DNA of 8,395 bases. It comes from an uncultured Subdoligranulum sp. GTDB taxonomy: Bacteria; Bacillota; Clostridia; Christensenellales; CAG-314. The notes beneath the pieces are model-generated. The model searched no databases, had not been told where the DNA came from, and saw only the letters and a list, made by a program, of their open reading frames with translations. The stretch spans positions 1 to 8,395 of the forward strand of contig URVX01000039.1 in the NCBI GenBank assembly GCA_900551395.1, written 5' to 3'. The position numbers were made by a program, and so were the translations under genes. Of the stretch, positions 1 to 5,987 are shown piece by piece. Every line of letters begins with the position of its first letter. Position 1 is the stretch's first letter.

Positions 1-1
1 G

Positions 2-487
2 AAAGTCACGAAAAAACAGTTCAACACGAGAAAATGCTTTATTTGCGGAATGGACAACGACAAGGGAGTAAAAGCGCCCTTTTACGAAATGGAGGACAAA
101 TCCGTTGTCGGCTTTGTCACTTTCGACGAGCTGCATCAAAGTTATCCCGGCAGAGTGCACGGCGGCATAATTTCCGCCATGCTGGACGAGGTTGCGGGGC
201 GCGCGCTTTGGACGCTGGAGCCTGAAGCCTGGGCGGTCACCGGCTCGCTCAACGTGCGTTATTTCAAGCCTACTCCCTACGGCAGGAAGCTCAAGGCGGT
301 GGGGCGCGTGACGAAAAACACCTCCCGCGCTTATGTCGGCGTCGCCGAGCTGTTCGACGGAGACACTCTGCTGGCAAGGAGCGAGGGAACCTATTTCAAA
401 CTGCCGGCAAAGGTCATAGCAGACGTTGACGTCGAGAAAGAAACCGACGTCTACATCGACGACGGCGTTACGGAAATAGATCTGTGA
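2..487 (+). CDS. PaaI-family hotdog thioesterase (5' edge of window)
   Basis: Hotdog-fold acyl-CoA thioesterase of the PaaI/YigI type; these hydrolyse acyl- or aryl-CoA thioesters in the cytoplasm, and the substrate here is unknown. The reading frame is open to the left edge, and the in-frame ATG at 50 is not the real start: the codons before it read K-V-T-K-K-Q-F-N-T-R-K-C-F-I-C-G, giving an N-terminal CFICG (CxxC) segment that related clostridial proteins carry. The codon before position 2 ends in G at base 1, so an ATG straddling the edge would give about 162 residues, normal for the family. On that numbering the HGG active-site motif is at 54-56 and the D-E pair of the following helix at 63-64 (HGGIISAMLDE), followed by the strand LNVRYFKPTPYG. 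The C-terminal tail is acidic. No terminator is visible after the stop. Family is confident; substrate is not. Confidence 0.85.
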   Translation, partial: KVTKKQFNTRKCFICGMDNDKGVKAPFYEMEDKSVVGFVTFDELHQSYPGRVHGGIISAMLDEVAGRALWTLEPEAWAVTGSLNVRYFKPTPYGRKLKAVGRVTKNTSRAYVGVAELFDGDTLLARSEGTYFKLPAKVIADVDVEKETDVYIDDGVTEIDL

Positions 488-492
488 CGCTT

Positions 493-506
493 AAATACGC
501 GTATTT
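493..506. repeat. 14-bp perfect palindrome
   Basis: AAATACGCGTATTT reads the same on both strands. It lies 5 bases after the thioesterase stop codon. As RNA it would form only a weak five-pair stem with a CGCG loop and no T-run follows, so it is a poor terminator. It could be a binding site for a dimeric regulator, or chance. Confidence 0.3.
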
Positions 507-557
507 TGGCACGGGCGGAAATTTTTTGGCGGAAACGAAAGTTTTGTATGCGAAGCC

Positions 558-586
558 TTGACAAGGTTGGCTGATTGAAGTATAAT
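558..586 (+). promoter_or_regulatory. Consensus sigma-A promoter for the riboswitch-transporter transcript
   Basis: The -35 box TTGACA (558-563) and the -10 box TATAAT (581-586) are both perfect consensus, with an ideal 17-base spacer. The predicted transcription start is near 592-594, only a few bases before the first helix of the RNA leader. A promoter this strong followed by a terminator fits constitutive initiation with control by attenuation. Confidence 0.9.
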
Positions 587-593
587 TTATTTG

Positions 594-681
594 TCCGTGA
601 GGGAGTAGTTGGCGGCTTTGTTCCGCGACAAGTCAACATCCTGACCTTTTCGGTCTGGCTTGCCTTAAATGATGAGACTCA
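594..681 (+). promoter_or_regulatory. yybP-ykoY-type Mn2+ riboswitch aptamer
   Basis: Recognised by conserved elements: GGAGTAG (602-608) directly after the 5' strand of the closing helix, TGAGA (673-677) directly before its 3' strand, and GTCAACAT (632-639) inside. The closing helix pairs TGAG (598-601) with CTCA (678-681). Inner helices include GGC 611-613 with GCC 662-664, and a hairpin CCTGACC (640-646) with GGTCTGG (652-658) capped by TTTTC. In the known family, Mn2+ bridges the two conserved loops and docks two helical legs. The closing CTCA is also the first four bases of the terminator stem, so ligand binding and termination compete, predicting a metal-ON switch. The call is from memory of the consensus; a covariance search would settle it. 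Confidence 0.85.
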
Positions 682-708
682 GGTGCGTTTTCGCGCTTGA
701 GTTTTTTT
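678..708 (+). terminator. Intrinsic terminator of the riboswitch expression platform
   Basis: The stem CTCAGGTGCG (678-687) pairs with CGCGCTTGAG (692-701) over ten base pairs including two G-U pairs. The loop is TTTT, followed by seven T (702-708). The first four stem bases also form the aptamer's closing helix, so the two structures cannot coexist. It lies 60 bases before the transporter start. Confidence 0.88.
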
Positions 709-755
709 ATGGAGTTTGAATATTCCCCTCGGCGTTTTTCATAAAATAATAACTC

Positions 756-764
756 GGCGGTGAT
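756..764 (+). promoter_or_regulatory. Ribosome binding site deciding the transporter start
   Basis: GGCGGTGAT differs in one base from the ideal GGAGGTGAT and is placed four bases before ATG 769. It overlaps the in-frame GTG at 760, which has no upstream ribosome site of its own, so ATG 769 is the better start. Confidence 0.65.
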
Positions 765-768
765 TGTT

Positions 769-1851
769 ATGAGAATCTGGTGGGTAATAATTCTTTTTTT
801 GCTCGGGCTTGCTCTGATAATAAAGGGCGGCGATTTTTTTGTGGACGCGGCTACATGGATAGCCGAAGTGTCGGGAGTGCCGAAATTTGTCATAGGCGCA
901 ACTATAGTCAGCGTGGCAACGACTCTTCCCGAGCTGCTTGTTTCAATCATAGCGACTGCGGAGGGAAATCTGGATATAGCAGTGGGCAACTCCGTAGGCT
1001 CTGTAGTGGCGAATATCGGACTTATTATGGGAATATCCATGGTTTGTCTGCCTTCGGTTATGAAGCGCAAGGATTTGCTCGGCAAGGGAATTCTGCTTAT
1101 TGCAAGCATAACTCTGCTTTGGTTGTTTTCGCTGGGAGGCAATCTCAATTTCTGGGAAGGGATAATCGTAATTCTTATTTTCGGGCTTTTTATCTTTGAA
1201 AATCTACGCAGCGCAAAAAAGCACGAAATGAATCCGCTTCCTGCGGCGGAGGGAGCTGCGGAGTTGTCTTCGGGCGCGGAAAGGTCCGCTTCCGATGAAA
1301 CGTCTTCCCGAACAGACGTCGACCAAGAGACGTCTTTAGAGAGTGCGCCCGCCCGAGAAACCGTTGTCAAGCGGGACAAGAAAACAATAACGATAAACGT
1401 GCTTAAATTTCTGTTCGGCACTGCGTTTATTGTTGTCGGCGCGCAGCTGCTCGTGACATACGGCAGCGAGCTTGCCGTGCGCCTGAACGTGCCCGAAAGC
1501 ATAATCGCCGTAACAATGGTCGCCATAGGCACTTCGCTGCCGGAGCTTGTCACCACAATCACGGCAATCGCCAAAAAGCAGGCGTCGCTGTCGGTGGGCA
1601 ACATAATCGGCGCAAATATACTTGATCTCACGCTTATTCTTCCGGTTTGTTCGTTTATCAGCGGAAGCAGCGGATTGGACATAAATACCCAGACTATCTA
1701 TCTGGATATGCCCGTATGTCTGGGCTTTGTGCTCATTTCCGTCGTGCCGTCGATGATAACAGGCAAATTCGCCCGCTGGCAGGGCATAACCTTGCTTGCG
1801 CTTTATATAGGCTATATCGTGGTTTTGAGCACGGGCGTGCTGGGATTTTAA
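769..1851 (+). CDS. CaCA-family Na+/Ca2+-type cation exchanger, under Mn riboswitch
   Basis: A 360-residue integral membrane antiporter of the Ca2+:cation antiporter family (YrbG-like). These proteins expel a divalent cation in exchange for Na+ or H+. Two inverted alpha repeats are clear: alpha-1 at about 43-90 with VATTLPEL (E55) and GNSVGSVVANIG (73-84), and alpha-2 at about 248-292 with GTSLPEL (E259) and GNIIGANILDL (277-287). By alignment from memory to the archaeal exchanger NCX_Mj, E55, N82, E259 and D286 match its cation-site E54, N81, E213 and D240; its S236 position is A282 here. About ten hydrophobic segments are visible. The halves are joined by a hydrophilic Ser/Glu/Asp-rich linker (about 150-205), longer than in compact homologues. 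The start is chosen by the RBS at 756-764. Regulation by a Mn2+-type riboswitch suggests Mn2+ efflux, which is an inference. Confidence 0.9.
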   Translation: MRIWWVIILFLLGLALIIKGGDFFVDAATWIAEVSGVPKFVIGATIVSVATTLPELLVSIIATAEGNLDIAVGNSVGSVVANIGLIMGISMVCLPSVMKRKDLLGKGILLIASITLLWLFSLGGNLNFWEGIIVILIFGLFIFENLRSAKKHEMNPLPAAEGAAELSSGAERSASDETSSRTDVDQETSLESAPARETVVKRDKKTITINVLKFLFGTAFIVVGAQLLVTYGSELAVRLNVPESIIAVTMVAIGTSLPELVTTITAIAKKQASLSVGNIIGANILDLTLILPVCSFISGSSGLDINTQTIYLDMPVCLGFVLISVVPSMITGKFARWQGITLLALYIGYIVVLSTGVLGF

Positions 1852-1927
1852 AAGTGCAATTACAAAAGGTAAGATATTGCCGTAGTTTCCATAGGATTTT
1901 TCGGCAAGTTGCAGATGAAAGACAAAA

Positions 1928-1953
1928 GGCGCGGCGTAAAGCCGCGTCTTTTT
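1928..1953 (+). terminator. Intrinsic terminator after the cation exchanger
   Basis: GGCGCGGC (1928-1935) pairs with GCCGCGTC (1941-1948) over eight base pairs with one G-U. The loop is GTAAA, followed by TTTTT (1949-1953). It lies 77 bases after the transporter stop and ends that unit. Confidence 0.85.
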
Positions 1954-1969
1954 ATAATATAATTGTTGC

Positions 1970-2037
1970 GCGGTCGAAAAGCCCGCAGGGCGAAACTACG
2001 CAAAATAAGCTACACTTATTAACCGCTTGTTTTTTTC
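1970..2037 (+). other. Possible branched RNA structure with T-run in intergenic region
   Basis: GCGGT (1970-1974) could pair with ACCGC (2022-2026), enclosing two hairpins: GCCC/GGGC around GCA (1981-1991) and AATAAG/CTTATT around CTACA (2004-2020). TTG and a run of T follow the closing strand. It may be a second terminator, a remnant leader for the broken acetyltransferase gene, or chance. The rest of 1954-2087 shows no gene. Confidence 0.25.
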
Positions 2038-2087
2038 GCTTCTGATATTGTACACTGATTGAAGATAACAGTAATTTAGGGTATAGT

Positions 2088-2492
2088 ATGACGATACGAA
2101 TTGCGGAATTAAAAGACTTGCATTTTTTGACACATTATGATAAACACATTCCCGAAACTGAATTGATAAATGCAATCGAACAGAGGCACATTCTTATAGC
2201 AGAAACAGACGGTAAAAACATAGGTTGGTTGCGCTTTAATTATTTTTGGGATAACACTCCGTTTATGAATATGCTTTTTATGTTGAGCGAATATCGTGGC
2301 AATAAGCACGGAACAAACTTGATTGCGTTTTGGTAAGAACAGATGAAGCTGTCAGGTTTTCATTCCGTCATGACTTCTACTCAATCAAATGAATACGCTC
2401 AGCATTTTTATTACAAGCTTGGGTATCGTGCCATCGGCGGATTTCTGAGGGACAACGAACCATACGAGTTGATATTGTCAAAAGAAATATAA
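2088..2492 (+). pseudogene. GNAT-family N-acetyltransferase, interrupted by an in-frame TAA
   Basis: An acetyl-CoA-dependent N-acetyltransferase whose reading frame is broken once. From ATG 2088 the frame runs 82 codons to TAA at 2334-2336, then continues in the same frame, without any indel, to a TAA at 2490-2492. The first part holds the N-terminal strands and an acetyl-CoA-binding-like turn (SEYRGNKHGTNLIAFW). The second part holds the conserved GNAT C-terminus MTSTQSNEYAQHFYYKLGY followed by GGFLRDNEPYELIL. Both halves are needed for one roughly 134-residue domain. Related proteins usually have Glu in the stop region, so a single G-to-T change (GAA to TAA) explains it. A weak AGGG ribosome site precedes the ATG by six bases. 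The gene is more AT-rich than its neighbours, which hints at acquisition. It is a recent pseudogene, or carries a sequencing error; the substrate is unknown. Confidence 0.85.
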
Positions 2493-2532
2493 AATTTCGA
2501 TTTATTTACTTAGCAAGCTCAATTATTTGTAG

Positions 2533-2565
2533 AAACACTTTCGGACGATTTGTCCGAGAGTGTTT
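2533..2565 (+). terminator. Strong 14-bp stem-loop after the acetyltransferase gene
   Basis: AAACACTTTCGGAC (2533-2546) pairs with GTCCGAGAGTGTTT (2552-2565) over 14 base pairs with one G-U, loop GATTT. The stem ends in TTT but no longer T-run follows, so its terminator strength is uncertain. A second, mutually exclusive hairpin, GAGAGT (2556-2561) with ACTCTC (2566-2571), overlaps its 3' arm. The remainder of 2493-2700 is AT-rich with no gene I can support. Confidence 0.5.
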
Positions 2566-2707
2566 ACTCTCCGATTTAAAGTACAATTCTATAGAAATTT
2601 AGTTTTTAATTTTTTATGGGAATTGCGCTTTGTTCTTGCCTTTCTTTCTTACGCCGATTTTCGTCGGTTTGACGGCAGAAAGCGGAAAGGGTATATTGCC
2701 CAAAAGA

Positions 2708-2736
2708 TTGTTTATTTGGAATTTTTGGGTTATAAT
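2708..2736 (+). promoter_or_regulatory. Putative polA promoter abutting the start codon
   Basis: TTGTTT (2708-2713), a 17-base spacer and a perfect TATAAT (2731-2736). The predicted start of transcription, about 2742-2744, coincides with the polA ATG at 2743, which would make a leaderless message. Consistent with this, the only Shine-Dalgarno-like GGGAG (2737-2741) is one base from the ATG, too close for normal use. Confidence 0.55.
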
Positions 2737-2742
2737 GGGAGT

Positions 2743-5262
2743 ATGGACAAATTGATGTTGCTGGACGGAAACAGTATTTTCAACAGAGCGTATTATGCGC
2801 TGCCCGTTCTGAACGACAAGGGCGGCAAAAACATAAATGCCGTGTACGGATTTATGAATATTCTCGTCAAAGCCATGACCGAGCTTAATCCCACACATAT
2901 TGCGGTTGCTTTCGACAAGCGGGGGCACAATTTCCGCAAGGACATTTACGAGGGCTACAAGGCGACGAGACGCCCCATGCCCGACGACATGGCAAGGCAG
3001 ATGCCCATTTTGCAGGAGCTGCTTGGTGAAATGAAGATAAAAACGGTGGACAGCGCAGGCATAGAGGCCGACGACATAATCGGCACGCTTGCGAGACGGT
3101 TCGGCGTCACCACTTTAATAATCACCGGCGACAGAGATATGCTCCAGCTTGTCGACGAGAAAACCACCGTCATGCTTACAAAGCGCGGCGTCAGCGACAC
3201 GGAAACGGTGACTCCCGCGCTTTTGCTTGAAAACTACGGTTTGAAAGCCGAACAGATTGTGGAGTTCAAAGCGCTTCGCGGGGACGCGTCCGACAATATA
3301 CCGGGCGTCAAGGGAATCGGCGAAAAGGGTGCGGTGTCTTTGCTTTGCGAGTACGGCACTGTGGACAATATTTACGCGCATATAGACGAGGTGAAAGGGG
3401 CGCTTAAAACCAAGCTTCTCGAGGGAAAGGAATCCGCTTATATGTCGAGAGAGCTGGCAAGAATCAGAACCGACACGGACATCCCTTGCAGCTTCGACGA
3501 ATGCGCAAGACCCAAGGTTTTCGGTCCGGAAGTCAAAAAAACTTTCGAGTGGATGGAGTTCAGAAGTCTGCTCAAAAGGCTGCCGATAGTGGGCGACGTT
3601 AGGGAAAAACAGCCGGACGCCGAGCTTGTGAAAATCACCGAAAGGTCCGAGCTTTTAAAATTGACGGAAAAAGCTTCTGCGGACTTGGCGGTTTGCTTCG
3701 ACGAAAACATTTTTCTTAGCTTCGAGGACGGAAAGGAATATGAAATCGTCGTTACGCACAATTTTCTCGACGGGATACGTTTTGAGGAAGCGTTGGAGGC
3801 ATTGACACCGGTTTTGAGCGGCAAAAGCCGCAAAATAGTTTACGACTCGAAAAGCATGAAGCACATGCTGGACGAGTTCGGTATAACTCTCGAAAACGTG
3901 GCGTGGGACATAAGTATAATGCAATATCTTGTGGAGTACCGCGCTTTCAAGGATTTTAAATCGCTGGTTGACAGATACGAGGTTTCGCCGCACGCCTGCG
4001 GACTAAGGCAGCTCAAAGAAATTCTTGTCGGGCAGATGGCGGAAGCGGGCGTAATCAGACTTTACGAAGAAATCGAAATGCCGCTTGCCGAGGTTTTGTT
4101 TGAAATGGAAAAGACCGGCGTGGCTGTGGACGAAGAAGTGCTGGGCAAGCTTGGCGCGGAATACACCTCGGAAACGGAAAGCGTGTCTCGAGAGATTTTC
4201 GTTCTTGTGGGTGAAAAATTCAATATTTCCAGCTCCGTACAGCTTAGCCGTATTTTGTTTGAAAAGCTCGGGCTGCCTACCTTCAAAAAAACCAAAAAGG
4301 GCTTTTCCACAGATACTGAGGTTTTGAACAAGCTGATGGATTTGCACCCCGTCGTGCCGCTTATTCTTAAATACCGACAGGTAACCAAGCTCAACAGCAC
4401 ATATATAGAGGGTTTTCGCCCTTACGTCAAAGACGGCGTGATACACACCAAATACAATCAGACTCTGACCTCCACGGGCAGATTGTCTTCCAGTGAGCCG
4501 AATTTGCAGAACATACCCGTCCGCGACGATATGGGCAAGGAAATCAGACGCATGTTCGTTCCTAAACTCGACCTTCTCATAAGCGCGGATTATTCGCAGA
4601 TAGAGCTAAGACTGCTTGCGGATTTTTCCAAAGACGCTTCGCTGGTTGACGCTTTCAACAAGGGCGAAGACATTCACGCCATTGTCGCGTCGGAAATTTT
4701 CGGCATACCCGTCGGTCTGGTTACCGCAAACATGCGGCGCATGGCAAAGGTGGTCAATTTCGGCATAATATACGGTATGAGCGATTTCGGCTTGTCCGAA
4801 AGCATAGGCGTGACCGTCGCTAAGGCGCGAGAATTTATAAAAACCTATTATGAACGCTATCCCGCGATAAAAAATTATCTCAACGGCAACGTCGAGCAGG
4901 CGCGCAGTACGGGGTACGTGACAACCATATCGGGCAGGCGCAGACAGATTCCGGAAATAAATTCCTCCAACTATCAGCTGCGCAGCTTCGGGGAAAGGGC
5001 AGCCATGAACATGCCGCTTCAGGGCAGCGCCGCCGACATAATAAAAATCGCCATGATAAGGGTAAACGACCTGCTTTTAAAGGGCGGCTTCAAAAGCAGG
5101 CTCATCATGCAGATTCACGACGAGCTGGTAGTGGACGCCGCCGCCGACGAGGCGGAGCGGGTGGCGTCGTTGCTCAAAAAGGAAATGGAAGCGGTTTACG
5201 ATTCGGACGTTAAGCTTGACGTAAACGTATCCGTAGGAAAAAATCTTTTCGAGGCGAAGTGA
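2743..5262 (+). CDS. polA: DNA polymerase I
   Basis: Fills gaps and removes primers during lagging-strand synthesis and excision repair. The 839 residues include the 5'-3' nuclease domain (about 1-290) with acidic metal ligands D8, E108/D110/D111, D130/D132 and D181/D184 (GDASDNIPGVKGIG). A central 3'-5' exonuclease-like domain (about 290-460) lacks the DxE and YxxxD-type proofreading motifs, as in Bacillus and Thermus enzymes. The polymerase domain has TSTGRLSSSEPNLQNIP, motif A DYSQIELR (616-623), motif B RRMAKVVNFGIIYG (665-678; F673 is the dNTP/ddNTP-discriminating position) and motif C with H792-D793-E794. All key polymerase residues are present. The frame stays open upstream to 2560, but that stretch is AT-rich and unlike any PolA. 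MDKLMLLDGNS matches the usual N-terminus, so ATG 2743 is chosen; ATG 2755 is the alternative. coaE follows after one base. Confidence 0.97.
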   Translation: MDKLMLLDGNSIFNRAYYALPVLNDKGGKNINAVYGFMNILVKAMTELNPTHIAVAFDKRGHNFRKDIYEGYKATRRPMPDDMARQMPILQELLGEMKIKTVDSAGIEADDIIGTLARRFGVTTLIITGDRDMLQLVDEKTTVMLTKRGVSDTETVTPALLLENYGLKAEQIVEFKALRGDASDNIPGVKGIGEKGAVSLLCEYGTVDNIYAHIDEVKGALKTKLLEGKESAYMSRELARIRTDTDIPCSFDECARPKVFGPEVKKTFEWMEFRSLLKRLPIVGDVREKQPDAELVKITERSELLKLTEKASADLAVCFDENIFLSFEDGKEYEIVVTHNFLDGIRFEEALEALTPVLSGKSRKIVYDSKSMKHMLDEFGITLENVAWDISIMQYLVEYRAFKDFKSLVDRYEVSPHACGLRQLKEILVGQMAEAGVIRLYEEIEMPLAEVLFEMEKTGVAVDEEVLGKLGAEYTSETESVSREIFVLVGEKFNISSSVQLSRILFEKLGLPTFKKTKKGFSTDTEVLNKLMDLHPVVPLILKYRQVTKLNSTYIEGFRPYVKDGVIHTKYNQTLTSTGRLSSSEPNLQNIPVRDDMGKEIRRMFVPKLDLLISADYSQIELRLLADFSKDASLVDAFNKGEDIHAIVASEIFGIPVGLVTANMRRMAKVVNFGIIYGMSDFGLSESIGVTVAKAREFIKTYYERYPAIKNYLNGNVEQARSTGYVTTISGRRRQIPEINSSNYQLRSFGERAAMNMPLQGSAADIIKIAMIRVNDLLLKGGFKSRLIMQIHDELVVDAAADEAERVASLLKKEMEAVYDSDVKLDVNVSVGKNLFEAK

Positions 5263-5263
5263 C

Positions 5264-5842
5264 GTGGAAAAAAAAGTAATTGCTGTGACGGGCGGCATAG
5301 GCAGCGGCAAGAGCACCGTTTGCAGGTTGCTTGAGAAAAAAGGCTTTCGGGTGGTGGATTGCGACGCGCTGAGCCGACGGGCGGCGGAGCGGTCGGACAC
5401 GCTTGAAGAAATAGTGCGGGTTTTCGGAGAGAGGTTTGTCGACGGCGGAAAGCTAAACAGGCGCGCTCTGGCGCTTGAGGTTTTTTCCGACTCGGAAAAG
5501 ACAGACAAGCTCAACAAAATTTTTCACAAGCGTATTTTCGGCTTGCTCGAGGAGGAAATTGCAAAGCAAAACGGAACGGTCTTTGTGGAAATTCAACTGC
5601 TGCCCGACGACAAAATCCGACTGTTTGACGGCGTGTGGTTGGTGACCGCGAGCGAAGAAACGCGGATTAAGCGGGCGATGGCGCGCGACGACAGAAGCGA
5701 GGAGCAGGTGAGAAGCATTATTCAAAGGCAAAACGCTTTCTGCGGCAAGCAGCGCGAAAACGTCGAAATTCTTGTCAACGACGGCGACGCCGCCACGCTG
5801 GAAAAGGCTGTGGAAAATTTGCTTAAAAAAGTTTATGCTTGA
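5264..5842 (+). CDS. coaE: Dephospho-CoA kinase
   Basis: Last step of coenzyme A synthesis: ATP-dependent phosphorylation of the ribose 3'-OH of dephospho-CoA, in the cytoplasm. The 192 residues are close to the family norm. Visible features are the P-loop GGIGSGKST (10-18), the DCD motif (D32, D34; substrate/catalytic aspartate region) and the lid-like ARDDRSEEQVRSIIQRQ from about 140. The segment normally written DVPLLFE reads EIQLLPDD (from E109), a notable divergence in an otherwise ordinary sequence. The GTG start lies one base after the polA stop; GAGG about ten bases upstream within polA is the likely ribosome site. Tight spacing indicates co-transcription and probable translational coupling with polA, a pairing common in Bacillota. 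The next promoter overlaps this gene's stop codon. Confidence 0.93.
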   Translation: MEKKVIAVTGGIGSGKSTVCRLLEKKGFRVVDCDALSRRAAERSDTLEEIVRVFGERFVDGGKLNRRALALEVFSDSEKTDKLNKIFHKRIFGLLEEEIAKQNGTVFVEIQLLPDDKIRLFDGVWLVTASEETRIKRAMARDDRSEEQVRSIIQRQNAFCGKQRENVEILVNDGDAATLEKAVENLLKKVYA

Positions 5843-5867
5843 CAAGCGGGAAAGAATATAATAGAAT
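5839..5867 (+). promoter_or_regulatory. Promoter overlapping the coaE stop codon
   Basis: TTGACA (5839-5844) and TAGAAT (5862-5867) are separated by 17 bases. Transcription would begin near 5874. The perfect TATAAT at 5857-5862 is only 12 bases from the -35 box, so TAGAAT is the better partner. This would drive the leader and the lipoprotein gene independently of polA-coaE. Confidence 0.7.
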
Positions 5868-5873
5868 ATAGAT

Positions 5874-5969
5874 ATATACGACGCTTGGCATTTGTCACAC
5901 CGCGCGTTGCACTTGGATATTCGTTGTCACAATCCGCAAGAGGGGGCAAATGACCGCTTGCGGTTTTTT
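5874..5969 (+). promoter_or_regulatory. Unassigned structured leader / attenuator
   Basis: A roughly 95-nt transcript predicted between the promoter at 5839 and a terminator. CATTTGTC (5889-5896) can pair with GGCAAATG (5945-5952), closing a domain of about 48 nt. Inside it, CTTG-GAT near 5911-5917 can pair with ATCCGCAAG (5932-5940) with a short bulge, using the 5' strand of the terminator. It therefore has mutually exclusive terminator and antiterminator forms, as in riboswitches. TTGTCACA occurs twice (5892-5899 and 5924-5931). I do not recognise any known riboswitch class. It could also be a small RNA, or simply spacer ahead of the coaE terminator. Confidence 0.45.
5934..5969 (+). terminator. 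Intrinsic terminator upstream of the lipoprotein gene
   Basis: CCGCAAG (5934-5940) pairs with CTTGCGG (5957-5963), with extra inner GG/CC pairing, and is followed by six T (5964-5969). It sits ten bases before the lipoprotein ribosome site, so that gene is reached only by readthrough or antitermination. It may also end polA-coaE transcripts. Confidence 0.75.
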
Positions 5970-5978
5970 CGGTTTAAC

Positions 5979-5987
5979 GGGAGGTGG
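5979..5987 (+). promoter_or_regulatory. Ribosome binding site deciding a TTG start
   Basis: GGGAGGTGG is a strong Shine-Dalgarno sequence four bases before TTG 5992. That TTG opens a typical lipoprotein signal peptide, so it is preferred over the in-frame ATG at 5950, which lies inside the terminator. Confidence 0.8.

Noticed and set aside
34..225. Short open frame of 63 codons at the left end.
   Set aside because: It is out of frame with the clear hotdog thioesterase and has an Arg-rich shadow composition.
633..1682. Long minus-strand open frame (349 codons).
   Set aside because: It is the complement of the exchanger gene and the riboswitch; its Ser/Ile-rich low-complexity translation is typical of a shadow.
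2059..2087. TTGAAG-17-TATAGT as the acetyltransferase promoter.
   Set aside because: Transcription would start about six bases inside the gene, after its ATG, so it cannot express this start; likely chance in AT-rich sequence.
2560..2742. N-terminal extension of PolA by 61 residues.
   Set aside because: The stretch is AT-rich, contains a hairpin arm and a consensus -10 box, and its translation is unlike any PolA N-terminus; MDKLMLLDGNS at 2743 fits the family.
5839..5862. TTGACA paired with the perfect TATAAT at 5857.
   Set aside because: The spacer is only 12 bases; TAGAAT at 5862 gives the required 17.
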